Shown here: in pieces, positions 1 to 8,265 of the stretch
Layout of the letters: every line of letters begins with the position of its first letter
How positions within the stretch are numbered: position 1 is the first letter of the stretch
Source: Gammaproteobacteria bacterium UBA6968
GTDB lineage: Bacteria; Pseudomonadota; Gammaproteobacteria; Pseudomonadales; Azotimanducaceae
DNA: 17,133 bases
Assembly (NCBI GenBank): GCA_002450255.1
Contig: DJYW01000090.1
Location: 16,263 to 33,395 of the forward strand
Direction of reading: 5' to 3'
Position numbers and translations under genes: made by a program
The notes under the pieces: model-generated
Database searches by the model: none
The model's input: the letters and a program-made list of their open reading frames with translations, nothing else
What the model was told of the DNA's origin: nothing

Positions 1-23
1 GATGGCGAGATGGCGAGATGGCG
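1..23. repeat. Short 8-bp tandem repeat at left edge
   Basis: The unit GATGGCGA is present twice in full and a third time as GATGGCG. The array begins at the window edge, so its true length is not visible. It lies about 150 bp upstream of the DUF547 gene. It may be the end of a longer simple repeat or a slippage-prone stretch; no function can be assigned. Confidence 0.6.
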
Positions 24-110
24 CGACTATTCTCCACCATCTTATTTCATATGTTTTTTAAAAAGTCACTTAATGCCGGTCGCTCAAGTCTATAGAGGCC
101 TTTCGTTGTC

Positions 111-152
111 ACTTTCTTGACGCGCTAAGGCCTAAGCTCCAACTTTCTTGAC
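111..152. repeat. Direct repeat of ACTTTCTTGAC (two copies)
   Basis: The 11-mer ACTTTCTTGAC occurs at 111-121 and again at 142-152, 31 bp apart, just upstream of the DUF547 reading frame. Each copy contains a TTGAC element that resembles a -35 hexamer, but neither has a convincing -10 hexamer 16-18 bp downstream. It could be a regulator half-site pair or chance. Confidence 0.3.
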
Positions 153-176
153 TCGTACAATTAACAGATTACGAAG

Positions 177-1160
177 ATGACCAGTTTAACCTCAATCACA
201 TCTTTCTCACCTGCCACAGCTTGCACTCAAAGAGACTTCGGAGAACCCGACGCTGCTGGGACTCGTTGTAGGAATCGTTATAAGGCTAGGACGACCGGGA
301 AACACAAACGCCGCTGGTACACGAACCGGTTTTCGCTTAAGACCGATGTGCTGCAAGTCTTCGCAATACTGATCTGCTTTGGAGCATATACGCCGGTCAT
401 TGCCGCTCCGGATGAAGAATTGTGGACATTTTGGGATGCGCATAATCCCCTCTCAGAGGCCGTCATCGACCATGCACCCTGGCAGCTGCTATTGGACAAA
501 TACCTGCGCGGTCACCCAGATGGGACGACTCGTGTTGCCTACCAAACTTTTTCGGCCGAGGATCGTCGCTCTCTTGCTGCATATCTGGATTATCTACAGA
601 GCCAGCTACCCCGCAAATTGCGGCGCGATGAGCAATTTGCTTACTGGGTCAATTTGTACAATGCGCAAACCGTCGCAGTAGTGCTCGCCCACCCCAACAA
701 ATCCAGCATATTGCGAATGGGTGATGGCTGGTTGCCACGCGGGCCGTGGGACGACAAATCACTAACCATCGAGCAACAGAATGTATCGTTAAACGATATC
801 GAGCATCGTATTTTGCGACCGATTTGGCGCGATCATCGGATTCATTTTGTCGTGAACTGCGCCAGCCTTGGCTGCCCGAATCTGCAGCCACAAGTATTTA
901 CTGGGCGAAATATGGCGGCAATGCTTAGCGATGCAGAACAGGCATTTTTACAGCAGCCAAAAGCGCTCGCCTGGAACGACGACGGGGAGCTTATGCTGTC
1001 AAGCCTGTTTGACTGGTATCAACAGGATTTCGCCGCAAATGAGACCACCCTTCTGGCCTTCTTAGCGGCGCGACTGCCGAGGCACAAAGACGCTTTGCTA
1101 AGCTATCGCGGACGACCGCAATATCGCTATGATTGGCGCTTGAACGGCAGTGCGGAATAG
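177..1160 (+). CDS. DUF547 domain-containing exported protein
   Basis: This protein matches the DUF547 family, whose biochemical role is not established; family members are usually secreted or periplasmic. Visible family motifs are FAYWVNLYNAQTVAVVL near residues 154-170, NDIEHRILR near 206-214, and HFVVNCASLGCPNL near 223-236 with two conserved Cys. A hydrophobic stretch at about residues 58-77 ending in VIAA, just before PDEELW, looks like a signal peptide. The ATG at 177 gives a long, basic, unconserved-looking 57-residue leader in front of it. A GTG at 348 would put the signal peptide at the N terminus and may be the real start, although it lacks a clear Shine-Dalgarno sequence. The gene stands alone, followed by a 140 bp gap. 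The family call is secure; the start is uncertain. Confidence 0.85.
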   Translation: MTSLTSITSFSPATACTQRDFGEPDAAGTRCRNRYKARTTGKHKRRWYTNRFSLKTDVLQVFAILICFGAYTPVIAAPDEELWTFWDAHNPLSEAVIDHAPWQLLLDKYLRGHPDGTTRVAYQTFSAEDRRSLAAYLDYLQSQLPRKLRRDEQFAYWVNLYNAQTVAVVLAHPNKSSILRMGDGWLPRGPWDDKSLTIEQQNVSLNDIEHRILRPIWRDHRIHFVVNCASLGCPNLQPQVFTGRNMAAMLSDAEQAFLQQPKALAWNDDGELMLSSLFDWYQQDFAANETTLLAFLAARLPRHKDALLSYRGRPQYRYDWRLNGSAE

Positions 1161-1300
1161 CCCTCAAACAGTGCATCTTACTTTAGTGGATTCAGACCCG
1201 ATCCACGCAACAGACTCTACTAACCCCGCTCGTTTTCCGGGCAGGTGGGCAATCGAATATCTCCAATCTAGAGACGCTTAAAAAAGGCAACGTCGTAGTA

Positions 1301-2119
1301 ATGGCTTTAGAAAACTTAGACACAGATGCCGTAGATCCTCATTTCTGGGCCAACCCTCCGTGGGCTGACGGGCGCGGCAAGTACCGTATGGGCCTCGCTC
1401 CGATCGAGCTGGATCAGTGGCTCTCGCGCCCGATTCGAAATCCGCTACGCCTTCATAAACAAACGCTGCTAACGAATCGCTATGCGAGTGTTGTCGCTAC
1501 CACTTCGTACAGCCAGAACGCTCAAGCAACCCTGGCTGAGCAGATGCAAGTCAGCGCGCGCGACTATCCAGACGCCATTGCCGATTGTGCTCTCTCCGTA
1601 GCAGACGATTTATGCCTAATTGAAAGCAGCGGAGCGCAACGACTGTTAGCTGGCTGCGTCTGCTCGCCTAGCTACTGGGATTTGCGCAGCAAAATTGGCC
1701 ACCCTTTGCAGACCATTCACGAACCGGTCACCACACTTAACGCCAAGATTGGAGACGGCATACAAAGATTTATCGCTAACGCGCCAGTTATGCGACCCTT
1801 TGAGAGAAGCAATTGGTTAATTCACGGCGATAATAAACGCCTCCATCTCAGATCAGAATCGCTGCCCACCAGCGATCCGGCGCATTGGTGGATCCGGTCA
1901 GAACGCGAAACGCTCTGTCGACTAGATAACGATTACATGCTGTTCAGTATTAACGTTCGCTTCCAACGCCTCGCCTATGTCGCGCAGTATGATGCGGCAC
2001 GGGAGGCCATGATCGAAGCGCTTATAAATTTCGATCAAGCAGAAACCGATTATTTTGGTGGAGCAGAGAAAGTTTTTGTTCTGTCAAACTACCTAAAAAA
2101 TGCCGGTGAGCGTTTTTAG
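1301..2119 (+). CDS. DUF3445 protein, heme-dependent oxidative N-demethylase-like
   Basis: The 272-residue protein fits the DUF3445 family, which includes the heme-containing catalytic subunit type of oxidative N-demethylases acting on small methylated amines. Supporting motifs are a Trp-rich N terminus (FWANPPW), the central IGHPLQTIHEPV around residues 132-143 with a conserved His, and the C-terminal WWIRSERETLCRL around 196-208 followed by MLFSINVRFQRL. There is no signal peptide, so it is probably cytoplasmic. No second subunit, reductase or amine transporter gene is adjacent, so the substrate cannot be inferred. The ATG at 1301 has only a distant AAGG upstream. The length is typical of the family. 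The family call is good; enzymatic activity is inferred from family membership. Confidence 0.8.
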   Translation: MALENLDTDAVDPHFWANPPWADGRGKYRMGLAPIELDQWLSRPIRNPLRLHKQTLLTNRYASVVATTSYSQNAQATLAEQMQVSARDYPDAIADCALSVADDLCLIESSGAQRLLAGCVCSPSYWDLRSKIGHPLQTIHEPVTTLNAKIGDGIQRFIANAPVMRPFERSNWLIHGDNKRLHLRSESLPTSDPAHWWIRSERETLCRLDNDYMLFSINVRFQRLAYVAQYDAAREAMIEALINFDQAETDYFGGAEKVFVLSNYLKNAGERF

Positions 2120-2120
2120 T

Positions 2121-2138
2121 ACAAATAATACTATTTGT
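2121..2138. other. AT-rich inverted repeat after DUF3445 gene
   Basis: ACAAATA and TATTTGT form a perfect 7-bp inverted repeat around the loop ATAC, starting 2 nt after the DUF3445 stop codon. It has no G/C pairs to speak of and no following T run, so it would be a weak terminator at best. Position is the main argument for a role in 3' end formation. Confidence 0.3.
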
Positions 2139-2401
2139 TAGGGTTAGTAAGTGCTGGAGGCTCCACCATCCGAGCCGCTACTCTTGTTACCGCTAAACTG
2201 ATGCGTCTCCGCAGTAATGCATCGAAAAGTAGAAGGCACAGCGTTACAGATCTCTGCAACATCACGACAAGGAATGACTCAGCCGGCGCGTCCAAAGCGG
2301 TTGGGCGCATCAGTAGCCCCGGTGCTTACCCTCACCTCAATTGCCCGCTTCTTACCGAGAGACTTTCTATTACCAGAAGACCTTGTTTTTTCCTGAGACT
2401 G

Positions 2402-3578
2402 ATGCCGGTCTTCCTAGTCGCAACTTTGACCGCTTGCGGAGGTGACGGCGGCAGCAGAAGTTCGCTAAGCAACAGTCAACCCTCCATTCAAAACGATACA
2501 TCCACCAGTGGCGAGACTGGCGCTAGCAATAACACAGACGGTAGCGATGATGCCAATACCGACAGTAAACCCGACCTCGACAGCGACTTCGCGAACAACC
2601 GCTTTAGACCCCAAAAGAATTTCGCAGCGCACTGCGCTAACCCGCGTTTTGGTATCGACGCCTACGGCAGACCATGCCGTGATACTCAAGGCAGCTTTGA
2701 AGACGAGGCCAACTGGCTCAAGTCATGGAGCCGTGATCGCTATCTTTGGTATCGAGAAATTAAAGACATCGACCCACACTTTTTGGCGTTAGCGAGGAAA
2801 AGGTTAAGGATTATTTTAACCAGATGAAAACTTGGCTAACGCAGACGTTGCTGATCTAGTCATAGACATGCGTTACAACGGCGGTGGGCTTCTCGATATT
2901 GTGGCGGAGTTGGGCTATATGATTGCTGGCGCATCGGCAACAAGCGGACGCACCGCTTTTAAGGTTGAATTTAACGACAAGCATCAAGTGGTCGACCCGT
3001 TTACTGACGAGGCAATTAAGCCGAAGTTATTTTTTAACCGCGTGTTAGTGCAATCCGGTAGTCTCGGAGCAGCTCTACCCAGCCTCAACTTAAGCCGAGT
3101 CTTTGTTTTGACGACCATAGATACCCGCTCTGCCAGCGAAGTTTTAATGAATGCGCAGCAAGGCGTTGACGTCGAAGTGATTCAAATTGGCGGTACAACT
3201 TGCGGCAAGCCCTGCGGTTTCTACTCGACCGACAATTGCGGCACCACCTATAGCAGCGTTAATTTCCGTTCACTAAACGCATTAGGGTTTGGTGATTATG
3301 GTGACGGATTTTCGCCCGCCGATAATAACCCGATAGACGAAGTTATCCTGCCCGGATGTAACCTCCCGGAGGATTTGAACCATTCGCTCGGCGACCCAGA
3401 CGAGGAGCTTCTGTATGCCGCCTTAAGATACCGGCTAGATCCTACCTACTGGTCAATCAGAACAACGCCGGCATCCACCACACCCACCCTGCAAGCCCAT
3501 ACCGAGCCGACTTCGCATATAGAATCCGGCTTAGCCCATCTTACGATCACCCCCCTTGGCTCCACCCCGGGGCGATAA
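2402..3578 (+). pseudogene. Degraded S41-family lipoprotein protease (paralogue of the next gene)
   Basis: The N-terminal piece (2402-2827) encodes a short hydrophobic stretch with a lipobox-like LTAC, an acidic Ser/Asn/Asp-rich linker, and a segment (FGIDAYGRPCRDTQGSF, then WYREIKDIDP) that aligns with residues 150-204 of the protein at 3948-5855. At a run of five T (2780-2784) the frame breaks. Reading on in the next frame from 2782 restores homology (FGVSEEKVKDYFNQMKT against YGSSAAEVQDYFGLLKT). Homology then jumps to DLVIDMRYNGGG in a third frame near 2832, skipping about 165 residues that hold the PDZ region in the intact paralogue. The catalytic Ser (SASE) and Lys (TTCGKP), 26 residues apart, survive in the C-terminal open frame (2832-3578, only a TTG start). 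The upstream start is uncertain; 2402 is the ATG closest to the signal sequence. I read this as a decayed tandem duplicate; a sequencing error could explain the frameshift but not the missing block. Confidence 0.8.
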
Positions 3579-3947
3579 TCGAGCTGCCTTAACAGGATGC
3601 GTTTGTATTAGCTCCAACGGCGCTATTATTTAGCTGTAAAAAGATGAGACTAAAGCTTTTGGCTTGACCAATTGAACGATCGAACAGGGACCGCGCCGCA
3701 AGGTGCCTCCTAGCGCTCACTTTGCACCTCACCTCTCTTAAGAACGACTAGCTTCCTGTAGCTTCGCATCCGTTCTCGCATTCGGCTTTGCTCGACAGGA
3801 TCCTCACGTATGGCTGTTCGTGAAAAGTCGGACAGAGCCTATATACCTGCCATATGCTGACAACGCTCGGCTTACTTGGTTTCTGAGACGAAATCCTCAT
3901 AATAAGCAGCGAATCTAAACTCTTTCGAAATAACAAAAGGTCCGATC
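3579..3947. other. 369 bp gap between the S41 paralogues
   Basis: I see no convincing gene here. A 62-codon open frame on the minus strand (3748-3936) is Cys-containing but has no recognised motif or RBS. The tail of the gap carries a candidate promoter and the RBS AAAGG for the gene at 3948. The stretch 3760-3860 looks compositionally different from the flanks and may be an intergenic repeat, which cannot be verified from one copy. Confidence 0.4.
3876..3903 (+). promoter_or_regulatory. Candidate sigma70 promoter for the S41 protease gene
   Basis: A -35-like TTGGTT (3876-3881) and a -10-like CATAAT (3898-3903, five of six consensus bases) are separated by 16 bp. Transcription would begin near 3910, leaving a leader of about 38 nt that contains AAAGG 8 nt before the ATG at 3948. 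The -35 match is weak, so this is a tentative call. Confidence 0.3.
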
Positions 3948-5855
3948 ATGAAAATCGCGTTTTATGCCGTGCTTAGCCTTTTCGTCCTCACCGCTACAGC
4001 TTGCGGCGGTGGCGGGAGTAGCGGTGGTTCAAGCAGCGCCTCTGCGGATCTCGCGACCACCTTTGCGATCACCTCGCAAGCAACTTTTAGCGTCGAGGAA
4101 GGTTCAACCGCTGTTGGCACGGTAACAACAAATGCTGCTGCCGGTTCAGCGGTGAGCTATTCGCTATCTGGCGACGACGCCGAACAGTTTTCTATTTCCT
4201 CAGACGGTGTGCTTACCTTTGCCGTGGCGCCCGACTATGAGGCCCCTACCACCGGCAGCGGCGGGAACGATTATTCCATCGTCGTCACGGCTACCTCCGG
4301 TGCTTCGAGCGCATCGCGGACAATCACGATTTCCGTTACCGATGATGGGTTGTATTCCGACGCTGATTACACCCCCAATGTCTTTGCGGACCGCAGTAAT
4401 TTCGAAAATCTTTGCGGCGCGCCCCGAACCGGCGTAGATAGCGATGGCCAACCTTATCCTGATCAGCAGGGCTCCTTCGCGGAAGAAAACGCGTGGCTAC
4501 GATCTATGAGTAACGATCTGTACCTTTGGTACGACGAAATAGAAGACGTCAACCCGAATGATTACGGCAGCAGTGCAGCCGAGGTTCAAGATTACTTTGG
4601 CCTGCTCAAGACCTTTGCTACTTCGCCTTCCGGAAACGACAAAGATAAGTTCCACTTTTCAGAAGATACCGAGGTCTGGAACAGCTACGCATCCTCTGGC
4701 GTGCAAGCAGGCTACGGCATGCAATGGGAACTGGTCAGGACGAGTCCACCCAGAGAAATACTGGTGGCCTATACCCAGCCAAATTCGCCTGCAACCCAAT
4801 TGACAGAGCCCATCGCACGCGGCGCGAAAGTCATTTCGGTCGACGGCGTTGATGTTGCCAATGGCAGCGACATCGCTAAGTTGAATGCGGGACTGTTCCC
4901 CAGCGATGTCGGTTCACAACATACCTTTGAAGTAATGGACTTAGGCGCCTCAACCACCAGATCGGTAACGTTGACCAGCGCCGAGGTCACCATCGACCCG
5001 GTTCAACACGTGAAAGTCATCGAAACCGACGCTGGCAAAGTGGGTTACTTTATGTTCACTAACTTTATCGCGACCGCCGAAAAAGAGTTGTATGAGGCTG
5101 TCGAAACCCTCTCTGCCGGCAACGTCACGGATCTGGTTATCGACTTGCGTTACAACGGCGGCGGCTATCTTGCGATCGCCAGCCAGTTGTCTTACATGAT
5201 CGCTGGCGCAACCAAAACCAGCGGCGCGACCTTCGAGGCAACGCAGTTCAACGACAAACACCCAAGCGTAAACCCGGTAACCGGGCAAGCCCTGCAACCG
5301 ACGCCGTTTTACAACCAAACAGTTGGTTTTAGCAGCCTCAGTAGCGGCCTGAATCTGCCGACGTTGGACTTGGAGCGCGTGTTTGTTCTGGCCGGCCCTT
5401 CGACCTGTTCAGCCAGTGAAGCGGTCATTAACGGTTTACGTGGCATAGATGTCGAAGTAATCCAAATCGGCGATACCACCTGTGGCAAGCCTTACGGTTT
5501 TTACGGCATGGAAAACTGCGGCACCACCTATTTCACGATTCAGTTTCGCGGCGTCAACGCAAAGGGCTTCGGTGATTATTCAGACGGCTTTAGCCCAACC
5601 AATTTGAGCCCGATAGAAGGAGTGCAGGTACCCGGCTGTACCGCCAATGATGACTTTACCGCGGCGCTCGGCGATCCCAGCGAAGAAATGCTCGCTACTG
5701 CACTCAGCTATCGCACTAGCCAAACTTGTCCGGAAGCAAGCGCGAGCGGGCTGGGCATCTTTGCGACACAGCGCAACCTAAAGCCCTTTGCCACCGGTAG
5801 TAAGGCTTTGGCACCGCCCAACAAGCCAGGACGTATTTTGGGCCTGCCGCAATAA
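3948..5855 (+). CDS. S41 family peptidase, lipoprotein with cadherin-like and PDZ domains
   Basis: This 635-residue protein is an extracytoplasmic serine protease of the S41 (tail-specific/CtpA) clan. Residues 1-18 form a signal sequence ending TATAC, giving a probable lipidated Cys19 followed by a Gly/Ser linker. Residues about 40-133 resemble a cadherin-like repeat (DGVLTF, PDYEAP, NDYSIVVTA, ending VTDD). About 245-345 is PDZ-like (YGMQWEL, RGAKVISVDGVDV). About 355-590 is the S41 core with VGYFMFTNF, DLVIDLRYNGGG, and the presumed catalytic pair Ser488 (SASE) and Lys514 (TTCGKP). Several Cys in the C-terminal part (TCSAS, TTCGK, ENCGTTY, PGC) are shared with the broken upstream paralogue and suggest disulfides. 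The ATG has AAAGG 8 nt upstream. The lipobox is not ideal (Ala at -3). The natural substrate is unknown. Confidence 0.88.
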   Translation: MKIAFYAVLSLFVLTATACGGGGSSGGSSSASADLATTFAITSQATFSVEEGSTAVGTVTTNAAAGSAVSYSLSGDDAEQFSISSDGVLTFAVAPDYEAPTTGSGGNDYSIVVTATSGASSASRTITISVTDDGLYSDADYTPNVFADRSNFENLCGAPRTGVDSDGQPYPDQQGSFAEENAWLRSMSNDLYLWYDEIEDVNPNDYGSSAAEVQDYFGLLKTFATSPSGNDKDKFHFSEDTEVWNSYASSGVQAGYGMQWELVRTSPPREILVAYTQPNSPATQLTEPIARGAKVISVDGVDVANGSDIAKLNAGLFPSDVGSQHTFEVMDLGASTTRSVTLTSAEVTIDPVQHVKVIETDAGKVGYFMFTNFIATAEKELYEAVETLSAGNVTDLVIDLRYNGGGYLAIASQLSYMIAGATKTSGATFEATQFNDKHPSVNPVTGQALQPTPFYNQTVGFSSLSSGLNLPTLDLERVFVLAGPSTCSASEAVINGLRGIDVEVIQIGDTTCGKPYGFYGMENCGTTYFTIQFRGVNAKGFGDYSDGFSPTNLSPIEGVQVPGCTANDDFTAALGDPSEEMLATALSYRTSQTCPEASASGLGIFATQRNLKPFATGSKALAPPNKPGRILGLPQ

Positions 5856-6097
5856 ACGCTAATCCTCAAAAATATAGACCTAGCATGACATGGCAAAGGA
5901 TCTGGCTGAATTTCTGCTAACCGGCGTTGGACAAAGAGTAGACCGGACTAAGCAGTTTCTATTCGGGCTTTCAGTTTGTGGCAGGTAATAATCGTCATCA
6001 AATTGCAGATAAATGTTTCCGGCGCAAATGAGCGACCTACGGTATAGCGAAACGCGTTTACAGCCATCTTGTCTGAGGGTTAGTATCGTCTGGACAT

Positions 6098-6103
6098 AAG
6101 GAG
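6098..6103 (+). promoter_or_regulatory. Strong RBS fixing a TTG start
   Basis: AAGGAG lies 6 nt upstream of the TTG at 6110. No ATG in this frame lies between it and the conserved receiver start (VLLVED), so this site decides the start of the response regulator. Confidence 0.75.
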
Positions 6104-6109
6104 AAGTCG

Positions 6110-6802
6110 TTGAAGAACGTAGCTAGGTCCGTATTGTTGGTTGAAGATCATGGCGAATTGGCCGAGACCGTCGGCGCATACCTGGAGGGTAGCGGCTACA
6201 TAGTAGATTACGCTGCGGATGGACTAACGGCCATGCACCTAGGGGTAACGAACTCTTACGATGCAATCGTGCTCGACATCATGCTCCCCGGTGTAGACGG
6301 CTTAACGGTTTGCCAACGGCTGCGCAACGATGCTGCCGTTAGCACACCAATCATCATGCTGACCGCGCGCGATCAGCTTGACGATAAGTTGAAGGGGTTC
6401 GAAAGCGGTGCTGATGACTACCTTATTAAGCCGTTTGATATGCAGGAGTTGGAAGCGCGCCTTGAAGCCGTGATTCGACGCAGCCTCAACCTCGAGAAAG
6501 AATATGCTATCGCCGATCTAACCATGAATATGGACACCATGGAGGTGCGCCGTGGCGAAAGCTTACTGCCTTTATCCAAGACGTTGTTTAACATATTGCA
6601 TGTGCTCATTCGCGAATCCCCAAAAGTAGTGACTCGCAGTACGTTAGAAAAAGAACTGTGGGGTGATGAACCGCCTGATTCTGATACGTTGCGCAGCCAT
6701 ATCTACAATCTGCGCCGCATCATCGACCGCCCGTTTGATTCACCGCTGCTACAAACCAGACAGGGGCAAGGCTACTGCCTACGCGTCGATAACGAACATT
6801 AA
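6110..6802 (+). CDS. OmpR/PhoB-family response regulator
   Basis: A 230-residue two-component regulator. The receiver domain covers about residues 7-122, with the acidic pair Glu12-Asp13, the phosphoacceptor Asp56 (IVLDIMLPG), Thr85 (MLTAR) and Lys107 (IKPF). About 130-228 is an OmpR-type winged helix (LSKTLFNILHVLI, TLRSHIYNLRRIID, TRQGQGYCL). It begins at a TTG codon placed by an AAGGAG RBS. The photolyase gene starts 12 nt downstream, which suggests co-transcription and hence that photolyase expression is tied to this regulator. The likely partner is the histidine kinase at 8266-9558 on the opposite strand, on the other side of the photolyase. OmpR-family proteins usually bind direct repeats with 11 bp spacing, and such a repeat is seen at 11727-11746. 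The stimulus is unknown. Confidence 0.92.
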   Translation: MKNVARSVLLVEDHGELAETVGAYLEGSGYIVDYAADGLTAMHLGVTNSYDAIVLDIMLPGVDGLTVCQRLRNDAAVSTPIIMLTARDQLDDKLKGFESGADDYLIKPFDMQELEARLEAVIRRSLNLEKEYAIADLTMNMDTMEVRRGESLLPLSKTLFNILHVLIRESPKVVTRSTLEKELWGDEPPDSDTLRSHIYNLRRIIDRPFDSPLLQTRQGQGYCLRVDNEH

Positions 6803-6814
6803 TAAGCGGCAAGA

Positions 6815-8221
6815 ATGAAAACATTGGTGTGGCTGCGCAATGATCTGCGCACTACAGACAATCCGGCGTTAAGCCACGCAACCATACAAGGTGATTGCGA
6901 CGTGGTTTATCTATTGTGTCCGGCGCAGTGGCAGCTGCACGACACTGCGCCACATCGCATCGCGTTCATATTACGCAGCCTAGAGGATCTAGCAGAGAAC
7001 CTTGCCGCGTTAGGATTTCCCTTCCACATTGAGGTGGGCTCTAGCTTCAAAGAGGCGCCCGCAAAAATTTTGCGCTTAGCTAAATCGATTGGCGCCGATC
7101 GGGTCTATGCCAACACCGAAATTCCAGTGGACGAACAGCGTCGCGATAGCGCTGCAGAGTTATTGTTAGAATCGAACGGCGTCAAGTGGCAAGCCTTCGA
7201 TGCAGTTTGCGCATTTTCGCCCGGGACCGTTACCAAACCGGACAACTCTTCATACACCGTTTACACACCCTTCAAAAAAAGATGGTTTAGCCAAGCCAGC
7301 CACCACGGTGTTACGCCTTTGGCACGACCGAAAGCCCAAGGTCCGCAGCTGACCCCGAGCGCAGTGCCTCAGCGAGTAGGCGATGTGGATATTTCGCTAG
7401 GGGCTGAGCTTTGGTCTGCGGGTGAATCCGCAGGGCTCAAGCAGCTCAGTGCTTTTCTGAAGCGCCAGGTCCAACATTACGACGCAAAGCGCGATTTCCC
7501 CGCGCTGACCGGCACCAGCGGACTGTCGCCACACCTCGCGACTGGCACACTGTCGGCCAATACCTGTTTGAGCGCCGCCTTCAAAAACAACCAAAATCGT
7601 TGGCATTCTGGCCATGAGGGCGTCGACGTCTGGATCAGCGAACTGGTCTGGCGCGAGTTCTATCACAACATCCTTGCCGCTTTTCCAAGGATTTCCAAAG
7701 GCCGAGCTTTCCGAATTGAAACCGATCAACTGCCGTGGAACGAAAATCAGGAGTGGTTGGAACGTTGGCAGGCCGGTGAGACAGGCTTCCCATTCGTTGA
7801 TGCGGGAATGCGCCAGTTAAACACCACCGGATGGATGCACAACCGGTTGCGCATGGTCACATCGCAATTTCTCGCCAAACACTTATTCCTAGATTGGCGC
7901 GAAGGTGAGCGTTACTTTATGTCCAAGCTGGTTGACGGTGACCTTGCTGCTAACAACGGCGGCTGGCAATGGAGCGCGTCCACTGGAACAGATGCCGCGC
8001 CCTACTTTCGCATTTTCAATCCGATACGCCAGGCTGAACGCTTTGACCCCAATGGTGACTTTGTGCGCAGCATGGTTCCCGAGCTAAGCGGCGTAGAAAA
8101 AAAGCGTGTGCTAGAGCCGTGGCGCGGCCCCGCTATTGAAGGCTATCCCGAGGCGATGATTGATCTGTCGGTTGGTCGCGACGCGACGTTGGCAGCGTGG
8201 AGTGTTTTAAAAAAACGGTGA
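6815..8221 (+). CDS. phrB: Deoxyribodipyrimidine photolyase (class I CPD photolyase)
   Basis: Repairs UV-induced cyclobutane pyrimidine dimers with blue light, using FADH- and an antenna chromophore. The 468 residues match the length of Escherichia coli PhrB (472) and align with a shift of about two. The N-terminal antenna domain begins KTLVWLRNDLRTTDNPAL. FAD-binding motifs are GTSGLSPHLATGTLS (233-247) and VDGDLAANNGGWQWSASTGT (373-392). The electron-transfer Trp triad appears intact as Trp308, Trp361 and Trp384, and substrate-contacting Trp279 (ELVWREFY) and Asn380 are present. The Arg usual in GTSRLSP is Gly here, a variant within the family. A cryptochrome is less likely given these repair residues. 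The gene lies 12 nt after the response regulator, probably in one operon, and ends 44 bp from the convergent kinase gene without an obvious terminator. Confidence 0.95.
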   Translation: MKTLVWLRNDLRTTDNPALSHATIQGDCDVVYLLCPAQWQLHDTAPHRIAFILRSLEDLAENLAALGFPFHIEVGSSFKEAPAKILRLAKSIGADRVYANTEIPVDEQRRDSAAELLLESNGVKWQAFDAVCAFSPGTVTKPDNSSYTVYTPFKKRWFSQASHHGVTPLARPKAQGPQLTPSAVPQRVGDVDISLGAELWSAGESAGLKQLSAFLKRQVQHYDAKRDFPALTGTSGLSPHLATGTLSANTCLSAAFKNNQNRWHSGHEGVDVWISELVWREFYHNILAAFPRISKGRAFRIETDQLPWNENQEWLERWQAGETGFPFVDAGMRQLNTTGWMHNRLRMVTSQFLAKHLFLDWREGERYFMSKLVDGDLAANNGGWQWSASTGTDAAPYFRIFNPIRQAERFDPNGDFVRSMVPELSGVEKKRVLEPWRGPAIEGYPEAMIDLSVGRDATLAAWSVLKKR

Positions 8222-8265
8222 TCTTAGGGTCTCGAGCACCAACACCGTGTTCGCGTGAAAGGGTA

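Noticed and set aside
1186..1206. GTGGAT/ATCCAC inverted repeat after the DUF547 gene
   Set aside because: Only six base pairs with a nine-base loop and no T run; too weak to call a terminator.
2135..2401. In-frame extension upstream of the S41 pseudogene lipobox
   Set aside because: The 89 codons before the ATG at 2402 show no similarity to the paralogue and would bury the signal sequence; treated as non-coding.
4950..5318. 122-codon open frame on the minus strand
   Set aside because: It lies wholly inside the strongly supported S41 protease gene, lacks motifs and reads as the complement of its codons.
6050..6059. AAACGCGTTT palindrome upstream of the response regulator
   Set aside because: Ten bases without extended symmetry and no second copy seen; not enough for an operator call.
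7397..7729. 110-codon open frame on the minus strand
   Set aside because: It is opposite to the photolyase gene, whose residues are conserved across this stretch.
8213..8250. ACGGTG/CACCGT pairing between the photolyase and kinase gene ends
   Set aside because: The loop would be over 20 nt with a six-base stem and no T run; not a credible terminator.
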